A stretch of 64,000 nt of DNA from Thereva unica. Lineage: Eukaryota > Arthropoda > Insecta > Diptera > Therevidae. The stretch is taken from positions 3,387,445-3,451,444 of the forward strand of contig OX465286.1 in the NCBI GenBank assembly GCA_949987705.1. Reading direction: 5' to 3'. Below are positions 23,641-33,365 of this stretch, piece after piece. The notes under the pieces were generated by a model, which was not told the origin of the DNA, did no database searches, and was given only the letters and a program-made list of their open reading frames with translations. Position 1 is the stretch's first letter; every line of letters begins with the position of its first letter. The position numbers and the translations under genes were made by a program.

Positions 23641-25602
23641 AGCAGGTATAAGGGAACATACCCCTACATATTTTTCACATCCTCTAGAACCTTCCCAATT
23701 TTATAATATTAAAAAAGTCTTCAGCTTTATCCTTTCCTTGATGTTCACGACTTTCAGATAAGTTTTGGGTATAGAATTAAACGAACTAGCCTGTTACTCA
23801 GGAAATGAATTAATTTAGGAATTTATAAATCACTTTTTGCCAGCATATACCCAGATAGATATCCTCTCCCTCAAGCGAAAAAATAGCGCAATTACAAAGA
23901 AAGCGATTATATCCTGGTAACCCAATTCGATTAAAGGAAAGGCCTTCAAGCTTAGCTAGTAAAAGTTTCCCTCTTCCTTAGTGGGTGAATTTATTTCATT
24001 TCTTTTTAGTTTTATTTTTTTTTAAGAAAGTTTAAAACGATCTCTCCGGGCTCCCCTTACTCAAACTAAAAAAAAAATATATATATAAAAAAGGCACCCT
24101 TCCACCCCCTTCCAATGGCTGACGTTCATGCTATTATCCGTCTTATAGTGGGGAAAAAGTGGCATTTTATAGTCTCGAGAACTTTTGTCAGTATAAAATT
24201 GACTCACTTTACTTTTTGCCTTACTCTTCTCTTTATTTTTTTTTTATTTTTTTGTACAATTCATTTATTTTGAAAAGGAAAAGAAAAAGGGGTATTTTTT
24301 CAAGAAGCTTTTATCCTTTATGCTATCCCAAAGGGAATGACCATAAAGTGTCCCCAAATGCATACAGGATAAGATGGGAAAAAAAAGAAAGGAAACATTC
24401 ACTCTATAAACACAACTCTCTAAGGGTAGTCGTCGTACAAGAGCAATCTTTCGTATAGTGCCGACCTCTCGCTCTCTGAAAACACTAAAACATAACAACA
24501 ACAACAACAGCAGCAGCAGCTCCAACAACAACAACAAAATAGGAGCAATAGAAAGAATGCCAGGATAAAAATACACTATGAACTGAAATAATGACATGCA
24601 CTCCACCTAGCAAACTATAGGCAGAATTGAGAGGCCAAGAGAAAAGGATATGCACAAAAAAATGTGCTGGATATGTTACCCAGTTTTTTTTTTTTTTTGT
24701 ACCTACAATTTTTTTATCTTAACAAAAAAAAAAACTCTGAAGTTTCCTGCCATTCGTTAAGGATAAAGGATACAGAGTGAGTTGTGTGTTGTATAGTTGT
24801 ATTGTGCAAACACAATTTTTTATGTTTTGTGCATGTTTGTCATGAATACACAAAAGAGTAGTTTTGTTCCTGGAATGAATGCCCAGAAAGCTTTTGGATT
24901 ATTAAGCTGCAGCAGCAGAGTAGAGCGGAAGAAAACTGTGGGGGGACGGTGGTGAAAGGCAACACTGCTGGAGGGGGGGTGGGTGGGTGGAACAGGGTGC
25001 CCAGGAGAATCGAGAAAGGAGCACCCAATGGTGGTATAGGGAGGGCACTTTCTTTTTTTCGTGTTTTTTCTTTTTTTTTTTGCTATTACCCTGAAAGAAT
25101 AGTAGTATCCAAGTCAAAAAGGGTTGTGAAAGTTTTTCAAAGAGAAAAGGAAATGTATATATGTTGTTTTTGTTTTTTGTTCCTTTTCTTCTTTTTTGAT
25201 TCTACATCGTTTTTTTTCTCTATCTCTTAGAATTTATGGTAATTGTGAAATGTTGAATTCAAAAAAAAACATGAAATAATAAAGAAGAACGTTGAGTTCT
25301 CTATTCTCTATGTACAATGCATACATATGCAAACGGATGATGAGCATAAGAAAATATCATGCTTCTTATTCTTCTCTGTCTCTCTTTTATCTTTTCCATT
25401 TGTCGCATTCATTTCAATTGTAGAAAAAGCTCTATTCAGTTTTTTATGCTCTAAAAATTGTTGTTTTTTAATTATATAATCTTTTTCTAAAATTGTACAA
25501 ATTAAGAGAATATAGTCTTTTATATATAGAACTATATATGAAAATGTTTCGAGGTCATGTAGGAACATATTTGTTAAAATTATTAATATAGAAAACTATT
25601 GC
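23641..25602. other. Intron 2, non-coding AT-rich stretch
   Basis: No gene recognised. It holds a CAACAA/CAGCAG tract at 24497-24539, a purine-rich G-run segment at about 24935-25015, and several long T runs (24686-24699, 25062-25080). Confidence 0.6.
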
Positions 25603-25910
25603 GACTCGTCAATCAATCCAGACAACAAAGCTGAATTAATGCTATTCATTGGGAGAGCGTAAAATCTCCACTTTCAGCATCCCCGGGTTGGATGGGTATA
25701 TCGATCGTCAGACTATCATTCAGGGTGAACTATCTGGTGACCCCTAACTCAACTGGAAGTTGATTATCGACGAAAGGGTAAAGAAAGACTCCACAGCTTT
25801 CTACGCACATAAAAAGACCTTCAGCCCGGGACGGGGTCTCAAGCCAAAGATAGTCTTTTTTTACGAGGGAGGGTTGAGAATCCTACATATGGTTCTAGCA
25901 TAAGAGAATG
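25603..25910 (+). mobile_element. Decayed R1-type LINE fragment (RT C-terminal region)
   Basis: Frames in this stretch recall INPDNKAELMLFIGRAKSP, then a LNWKLIIDERVKKDSTAFYA-like segment, then a KTF..GRGLKPKIVF-like segment. This is the block after the RT palm in R1/Loa-type elements. It is broken by frameshifts and internal stops and has no flanking open frame. Confidence 0.6.
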
Positions 25911-26039
25911 TGTGCGGCTGTCTGTTAACGGCTTCCATGTCTTCGACAGGGGACACCTCTACCCAGACGGTAGTGTCAGCCTTCTACTGGGTAAACTCAC
26001 CAACCCTATTGCATGATATTCAAGTCCAGGCCGGGAGCG

Positions 26040-26200
26040 CGTTCAAAAACCTTACTATAGTCAACCATGGTTAAACTATGGTAAACTTTTGTCGTTCAAA
26101 AATTCCGGGGTTAACTACAACATCTTGTGGTTAACTTTTTGACGTTCTTAAAGTCCCGTGGCTAACCATGCTGTAGTTAAATTTTAACCCTGATATCGGG
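26040..26200. repeat. Degenerate ~50-bp tandem repeat rich in GGTTAAC
   Basis: About three diverged units start near 26043, 26096 and 26146. Each has a TTCAAAAA/TTCTTAAA start followed by paired GGTTAAC/GGCTAACC motifs and a TTTTTGACGTTC-like end. It may be a transposon terminus with sub-terminal repeats. No open frame. Confidence 0.45.
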
Positions 26201-26275
26201 AGCAGATATGAACATCGATGCGAAGGGTTATGTGAAATGCCGAATTGTTCCGTTTTGAATTCGTTCGAAGGTGGA

Positions 26276-26291
26276 GGGGGGGGGGGGGGGG
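26276..26291. repeat. Poly(G) run of 16
   Basis: An uninterrupted run of 16 G, which is unusual in this AT-rich region and a possible quadruplex-forming or assembly-sensitive site. Shorter runs occur at about 19605-19616 and 45472-45481. Confidence 0.8.
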
Positions 26292-26554
26292 AATATAATC
26301 GATCGATTTTGCGTACCTATCTTTGTCAGACCTCTCCACGCTGTCATGATGTTCGTTAAGGAGATTTGCTGTATAACGGCTAATCCCAGCCCATAGCATC
26401 ATAGCTCAGCGCTTCCCCGAGGTGCACAAGCCTCACCACCACGACAAGGTGTAGGTACATTGGTGAGGACCGGACCGATTGAGGAGAACTCGAGAATATG
26501 TTCTACAAATTCGCGGAAATATAATAGGAAGGTTTTGTAGAGTAAAGCGTAGGT

Positions 26555-26889
26555 CACATAGCACACTTGTTCCGAGTTCCGTTTATCCGTTTTCTGTCTC
26601 TTCGATTTTCCGTGTTTCGATATATATTTGTATTTTAGCCACAATTACCCGTTTTCTGTCTCTCCGTGTTTTGGTGTGCCGTTATTTATTTTTATGTAGC
26701 CACAAGCGTCCGTTTCCATTTCCATCCTTAATTTTATTGACAAGTGAGTACTTTTTCCTTCTCCGTTTACGTGTTTTTATCATTCCGTTCTCTTTTTGTT
26801 TATCTGGTCAAACAGTATTAAGACATAGTAATCAACTTTCACAGGAAGCGGAACACGGAAGACGGAGAGCGGAAGACGTGTGCTATGTG
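26555..26889. mobile_element. MITE-like element with 12-bp perfect terminal inverted repeats
   Basis: CACATAGCACAC at 26555-26566 is mirrored exactly as GTGTGCTATGTG at 26878-26889, giving an element of about 335 bp. Inside each end lie related TTCCGTTTTCTGTCTC / CGGAACACGGAAGACGGAGA motifs, so the ends are extended imperfect inverted repeats. No transposase frame is present. I could not identify a target-site duplication, so the superfamily is undetermined. Confidence 0.55.
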
Positions 26890-27250
26890 GCTCCCGCTTA
26901 AGATAAGCTCGGATGCTCTATCTTTTCTGTGAATACTTATGAAGGTCACGAAGAAGGTAAAGAACAGTTTATTAGCGTCGCGCTTTTTGAAAACTAGAAA
27001 CCGTCGTGAAACTTGATAGATGAATTGCGCACGGTGTTTTTAAAAATGCACGGCCCCACACCCGCCGTGCACAGTGACAGCCACCGTATTTGTAAAACGT
27101 ACTGTCTTCTATAACTCCTCCGTCGCGGCATCATCATTTAGTAAACCTTATCGAGAGATCAACATACATATTTTATTAACCAATCTTTAATTCGCCCAGG
27201 CAATAATCGAATTCGCGATCGATTTTGTATCAATTAATCTGGTTGGTAGA
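26890..27250. other. Intron 2, unassigned
   Basis: A more balanced-composition stretch with no recognised gene or repeat family. CGCACGGTG/CACCGTGC-like and GCCGTGCACAGTGACAGCC segments near 27030-27090 look repeat-derived. Confidence 0.4.
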
Positions 27251-27416
27251 TTTTCCAATCTCCTACAGCTACGACAATCTTGCGATCGTTTACGCGATGA
27301 ATTAGTCGATTTTAAGTTGGGAGATTTTTCGATCTCCTACAGCTACGATAATCTTGCGATCGTTTACGCGACGAATTAGTCGATTTTAATTTGGGAGATT
27401 TTTCGATCTCCTACGG
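27251..27416. repeat. 75-bp tandem repeat with internal hairpin (2.2 copies)
   Basis: Units start with TTTTCCAATCTCC or TTTTCGATCTCC at 27251, about 27326 and about 27401. Each contains CTACAGCTACGA, CTTGCGATCGTTTACGCG and GAATTAGTCGATTTTAA, and between units GGAGAT-loop-ATCTCC forms a hairpin. The two full units are nearly identical, so it is a recent tandem duplication. Confidence 0.75.
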
Positions 27417-28208
27417 AACAGATATTGTATCGATTAACTTTGAAACGAAATGCCGTACTTAATTTGTTTTAAAGAAAAAAGAAAGTTTGGAAAAAAGAAT
27501 ATAATTAGATAAAAAAGAGTAGCCCTCACGAAGAGGACTACACTGATGCTTCACTTGCCAAATAAGAGTCAAAAAAGTATTTTTATATCAAGTGTTATAA
27601 AATTCAAAAGTGATAGTGGAGGATTTGGCAACTGAAGCATATAAAATAAAAAAATTCTTAAGATCAAACCTTGTTGATAAAAATTACCCATGATGATTGT
27701 TGATGGTCGACTGTTGATTGATGAATGATGAATGACGAATAATCTGTTGATGTCGTGATGTTAAGTTGATGTTATAAATGTTGATTGATGGGGGTTTCAA
27801 GAGAGGAAAGGCTACAATCTGCAAGGCAATGGTTAAAAGCAAAAAATTTAAATAAAAAATAAAATCTCTAATGACTAGCCGAATGATGACGATGATTGTC
27901 GTAGGACAATATTGTTTTTCATATAGTTCTCCTCAGTTAAAGCTTACTCCTCATTTATTTGCAGCAACTTTAGTTTCCGAAAGTTCTTCAATATCGGTTT
28001 TCTTGTTCAGTATTTTTTTCGTAGTTCTTTAGCTCCATATTTTCATAGTTCGTGTTCCGGCTTAGTTTCTTCCTTCGAGCTCTCCAGTATCGTTTGTTGT
28101 ATCATCATATTTCTTAATTTTTACAATGCCGGAAAAAGCCCTACAGTCTACATAAACGCGACTCCCGATCTAAGTGTCTAGCATAAAGAATAAAATAGAG
28201 GTACTCAC
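27417..28208. other. Intron 2, low-complexity and unassigned
   Basis: AT-rich. A degenerate TGATG/TTGATG repeat occupies roughly 27690-27790. No gene recognised. Confidence 0.5.
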
Positions 28209-28264
28209 CACCTTTCCGACTCTCTCGAAACCCATAAAGTTACACTTCACTAATTTCACACTCT
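28209..28264 (-). other. Candidate minus-strand mini-exon (56 bp)
   Basis: Read on the minus strand, TTCTCTTTTCAG (acceptor) precedes a 56-bp segment that ends AAGGTG followed by GTGAGTAC, a near-consensus donor. The segment contains ATGGGTTTCGAGAGAG. It sits next to the ~1-kb tandem repeat, whose units carry a similar donor. It may be an exon of an antisense or nested transcript. No homology is claimed. Confidence 0.3.
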
Positions 28265-29248
28265 CTGAAAAGAGAATAAAAAAATTACAGTTAGTAAAAT
28301 TCAAAATAGCATCAAGGTAGAATGAGTAGAGTTGGCTCAACCTAATTGAATCTACAAAAGCTAGTCTACAGTAGCAATATCAAAGGCCCTAACCAATTCA
28401 ATCAATCTGTGCACAAGTTGGAGCCCACGCGAAGTAGCAAGTCAGCCACTGACAGCAATTAAAAGATAAACTAAAATAAATAAATTAAAAAAATAAACTT
28501 ACCACACACTTCCTAGACATCCACCATTGATATGTTACCCAATGGTAAGAGTAATCCACAGTACAGATGATCCTATCCAGGTTATTCACCATAAAGCAAT
28601 CCGATATGTTATCTGATGATAAGAGTCCAGATTATCCAATCCAGTCCACAATCCAGATTATCCAATCCAATCCGCAGTCCAGATTATCCAATCCAGTCCA
28701 CAGTTCAGATCATCCTATCCAGATTGTCCACCATAAAGCTGTCCGATGTGTTATCCTATGATCCAACGATGTCAACGATTATCCAATCCAGGGTGTCCTT
28801 GTCCAGATCCTTGTTAAGAAACACTACGCGACACTCCCGCATCCACACTAACCGTTAAAAACGAACCCGAGATAAAAAGAAAAATTATGAAGAACGATTT
28901 GCCCGCACTTTTCTTCTTGCACAAATACTGCATGTTGGAGACCAGGACAGTGGGAAGAGGGGTTTAAAGATGAGAATTGCACATTAGGCAATGATATATT
29001 CAAAAATAAAAAAAATCTAATAATGTACTAAGCTAGCAACGAAGTAAATCGACGATCCGCTGAGTTTGGTCTAAAGTCTACCTAAAGTCAAGAGAAAGTC
29101 TAGCCAGCACTAAACTGAAATGGAGTGATTTGACTGAATTGAAGAACTGCAGCAATGGCGATACGTTTGATAACCATAACTAAGTTCCTGCACAATTCAT
29201 CCAAACCACGAAAGGCTACGCATGCAGTAATCAAATTATTGTACTCAC

Positions 29249-29282
29249 CGCCCACCCCCCTTGATCTCATGGAAGAGTTGAT
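29249..29282 (-). other. Repeat-borne 34-bp mini-exon candidate, unit 1
   Basis: On the minus strand, TTTTGCCTTTCAG precedes a 34-bp segment containing ATGAGATCAAGG and ending GGGCG before GTGAGTAC. Both splice motifs are close to consensus. Confidence 0.3.
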
Positions 29283-30218
29283 CTGAAAGGCAAAAGTTCG
29301 GAATAAAAACACTCGCGAAAAAAAATCGAGGTGTGTGGATATTTTAAACGAAACGATAGCGTTCTGGAAGTAGAAAACAGAGAAACGGTCATTACTAAGG
29401 GCTGCTTAGAAAGTTAGTATTGTTAAAAGTGTTTAATACTATCGAAAGTGTTTATTACCATTAAAAGTGTTTTATCACTTACTTTTTATATTTATTAACA
29501 GAGTCCATTTCTTATATGTATCCATCGATGTATCGTAGAATCGCCTACAATAACCTCCTTGCCCTTTAAAAGAATCAACAATAAAAAAATTAACTAAAAT
29601 AAATAAAGTAATAGAATAAACTTACCACACACTTCCTAGACATAAAGCAGTCCGATATGTTATCTGATGATAAGAGTCCAGATTATCCAATCCAGTCCAC
29701 AGTACAGATCATCCTATCCAGATTGTCCACCATAAAGCAGTCCGATGTGTTATCCTATGATCCAACGATGTCAACGATTATCCAATCCAGGGTGTCCTTT
29801 TCCAGATCCTTGTTAAGAAACACTACGCGACACTCCCGCATCCACACTAACCGTTAAAAACGAACCCGAGACAAAAAGAAAAATTATGAAGAACGATTTG
29901 CCCGCACTTTTCTTCTTGCACAAATACTGCATGTTGGAGACCAGGACGGTGGGAATAGGGGTTTAAAGATGATAATTGCACATTAGGCAATGATATATTC
30001 AAAAATAAAAAAATCTAATAATGTACTAAGCTAGCAAAGTCTAAAGTCTACCTAAAGTCGAGATAAAGTCTAGCCAGTACTAAACTAAAATGGAGTGATT
30101 TGACTGAATTGAAGAACTGCAGCAATGGCGATACGTTAGATAACCATAACTAAGTTCCTGCACAATTCATCCAAACCACAAAAGGCTACGCATGCAGTAA
30201 TCAAATCGTTGTACTCAC

Positions 30219-30252
30219 CGCCCACCCCCCTTGGTCTCATGGAAGAGTTTAG
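30219..30252 (-). other. Repeat-borne 34-bp mini-exon candidate, unit 2
   Basis: Same layout as in unit 1: CCTTTCAG acceptor, ATGAGACCAAGG inside, GTGAGTAC donor. In unit 3 (about 31270-31303) the acceptor AG is changed to AA while the donor is kept. Confidence 0.3.
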
Positions 30253-32222
30253 CTGAAAGGCAAAAGTTAGCACTAAAAGCACTCCCGAATTATCTACCCT
30301 ATTTAAAAAAATCGAGGTGTGTGGATATTTTAAACGAAACGAGAGCGTTCTGGAATAGAAAAAGCATAAACGGAAATTACTAAGGGCTGTTTAGAAAGTT
30401 AGTACCGTTAAAAGTGCTTAATACTATCGAAAGTGTTTATTACCATTAAAAGTGTTTATTACTTACTTTTTATATTTATTTACAAAGTCCATTTCCTAAA
30501 TGTGTCCATCGATGTATCGTAGAATCGTCGACAATGACCTCCTTGCCCTTTAAAAGAATCAACAATAAAAAGAAATTACTAAAATAGATAAAACAATAAA
30601 ATAAACTTTCCACACACCTCCTTGACATCCACCATTGATGTGTTACCCAATGGTGAAAGAAGTCCACAGTACAGATGATCCTATCCAGTCCACCGTCCAG
30701 ATTATCCTATCCAGTTGTCCACCATAAAGCTGTCCGTTATGTTATCCTATGATCCAACGATGTCAACGATTATCTAATCCAGGGTGTCCTTGTCCAGATC
30801 CTTGTTAAAAACCACAACGCGACACTCCCGCATCCACACTAACCGTTAAAAACGAACCCGAGCCAAAAATGAATTTGCAAAATTAAAAATTATGAAGAAC
30901 GATTTACCCGCACTTTTCTTCTTGCACAAATAGTGCATGTTGGAGATCAGGACAGTGGGAATAGATGGTTAAAGATGAGAATTGCACATTAGGCAATGAT
31001 ATATTCAAAAATAAAAAAATCTAATAATGTACTAAGCTAGCAACGAAGTAAATCGACGATCCGCTGAGTTTGGTCTAAAGTCTACCTAAAGTCAAGAGAA
31101 AGTCTAGCCAGCACTAAACTGAAATGGAGTGATTTGACTGAATTGAAGAACTGCAGCAATGGCGATACGTTTGATAACCATAACTAAGTTCCTGCACAAT
31201 TCATCCAAACCACGAAAGGCTACGCATGCAGTAATCAAATTATTGTACTCACCGCCCACCCCCCTTGATCTCATGGAAGAGTTGATTTGAAAGGCAAAAG
31301 TTCGGAATAAAAACACTCGCGAAAAAAAATCGAGGTGTGTGGATATTTTAAACGAAACGATAGCGTTCTGGAAGTAGAGAAGATCATAAACGGTCATTAC
31401 TAAGGGGTGTTTAGAAAGTTAGTAACGTTAAAAGTGCTTAATACTATCGAAAGTGTTTATTACCATTAAAAGTGTTTATTACTTACTTTTTATATTTATT
31501 ACCATAGTCCATTTCCTAAATGTATCCATCGATGTATCGTAGAATCGTCCACAATAACCTCCTTGCCCTTTAAAAGAATCAACAATAAAAAAATTAACTA
31601 AAATAAATAAAGTAATAGAATAAACTTACCACACACTTCCTAGACATAAAGCAGTCCGATATGTTATCTGATGATAAGAGTCCAGATTATCCAATCCAGT
31701 CCACAGTACAGATCATCCTATCCAGATTTTCCACCATAAAGCAGTCCGATGTGTTATCCTATGATCCAACGATGTCAACAATTATCCAATCCAGGGTGTC
31801 CTTGTCCAGATCCTTGTTAAGAAACACTACGCGACACTCCCGCATCCACACTAACCGTTAAAAACGAACCCGAGATAAAAAGAAAAATTATGAAGAACGA
31901 TTTGCCCGCACTTTTCTTCTTGCACAAATACTGCATGTTGGAGACCAGGACAGTGGGAATAGGGGTTTAAAGATGATAATTGCACATTAGGCAATGATAT
32001 ATTCAAAAATAAAAAAATCTAATAATGTACTAAGCTAACAAAGTCTAAAGTCTACCTAAAGTCAAGATAAGGTCTAGCCAGTACTAAACTAAAATGGAGT
32101 GATTTGACTGAATTGAAGAACTGCAGCAATGGCGATACGTTAGATAACCATAACTGAGCTTCTGCAAAATTCATCCAAACCACAAAAGGCTACGCATGCA
32201 GTAATCAAATCGTTGTACTCAC

Positions 32223-32256
32223 CGCCCACCCCCCTTGGTCTCATGGAAGAGTTTAG
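32223..32256 (-). other. Repeat-borne 34-bp mini-exon candidate, unit 4
   Basis: Same layout as units 1 and 2, with the acceptor and donor intact on the minus strand. Confidence 0.3.
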
Positions 32257-32560
32257 CTGAAAGGCAAAAGTTAGCACTAAAAGCACTCCCGAATTATCTA
32301 CCCTATTTAAAAAAATCGAGGTGTGTGGATATTTTAAACGAAACGAGAGCGTTCTGGAAAAAGAAAAAAGTATAAACGCTCATTACTAAGGGCTGTTTAG
32401 AAAGTTAGTATCGTTAAAAGTGTTTAATACTATTGAAAGTGTTTATTACCATTAAAAGTGTTTATTACTTACTTTTTATATTTATTTACAAAGTCCATTT
32501 CCTAAATGTATCCATCGATGTATCCAAGAATCGTCTACATTAACCTCCTTGTCCTTTAAA

Positions 32561-33365
32561 AGAATCAGAAAAAAAAACTCAAGCTTAATCCACAGAAACG
32601 AAACTTTGAAGTTCTTACCTTGTTAGGGTACTTCAAAAGCTGTGGTGCTCTATTCCCAAATCGTCCCAAATAATATAATGAAATATTTTAAATTCTAGGA
32701 TCTTGCAAAGTCGTTCTTCATCCAAAATTCTTTATTCGTTGGCTAAACTGTGCTATAAACAAGCCAATTAATTAAAACTATGCCAATCTACCACAAGCTG
32801 CATCTTCTTACCTTGTAGCAAAACCAGCCACAAGAAAGCTGTGCCAAGATATTACTAGATAATGTCGTCTGCAATATGTGTCATCCCACCAATGTGCTTG
32901 ATGTGAGAGCATACTGCGGCGCAAATATAGACTCTGATCACTTCTTAATAGGAATGAAAGTTAGGGCCAGGATATCTGCAACAAAAACAAGAGGAAACGT
33001 AAGAATAAATTAAATTGGTCGAAACACTCATAAGAACTTGAAAGAGCAATAGAGCGACATAAATAGAAAAGCAGAAAAGGTTCTAGATTTTGTGCAACAA
33101 GGACGAAGAGTAGAGTAGCTTGATGCAGATATCGCCCAGGTGACAATGAAGAAAGCCCGAGCATTCAGGTCATGCTAAGAAGACACAGGGCTAGAAACTC
33201 TGAAGAGGAGTATAAGGAGGCGAGCTGAGAAGAGAATGCTAACTTAATAAAAATAATAATTAATAAAAAAACATACTCTAAGCCGAACTTTTTATTTTAA
33301 TCACATTATGCTGCAGGTGGAATGCGATAAAGCAAAGTAACAACAGCACGAGATAGAAAAGAAAA
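32561..33365. other. Intron 2, unassigned; two more minus-strand donor-like sites
   Basis: Minus-strand AACAAG before GTAAGA (near 32618) and TACAAG before GTAAGA (near 32811) resemble donors, and TTTTTGTTGCAG near 32978 resembles an acceptor. No coding similarity is seen. Confidence 0.35.

Larger units (their letters stand above)
28500..32560. repeat. Four-copy tandem repeat, unit about 1 kb, arranged as a dimer
   Basis: Four units start near 28500, 29620, 30605 and 31625. Landmarks recur at 985-1020 bp spacing, for example TCGAGGTGTGTGGATATTTT near 29326, 30312, 31330 and 32316. Units 1 and 3 are more alike, as are units 2 and 4, so a roughly 2-kb dimer was itself duplicated. Within unit 1 a 26-bp repeat around CAGATTATCCAATCC starts at 28628, 28654 and 28680. 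There is no long conserved open frame, but splice-like motifs on the minus strand recur. Confidence 0.8.
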
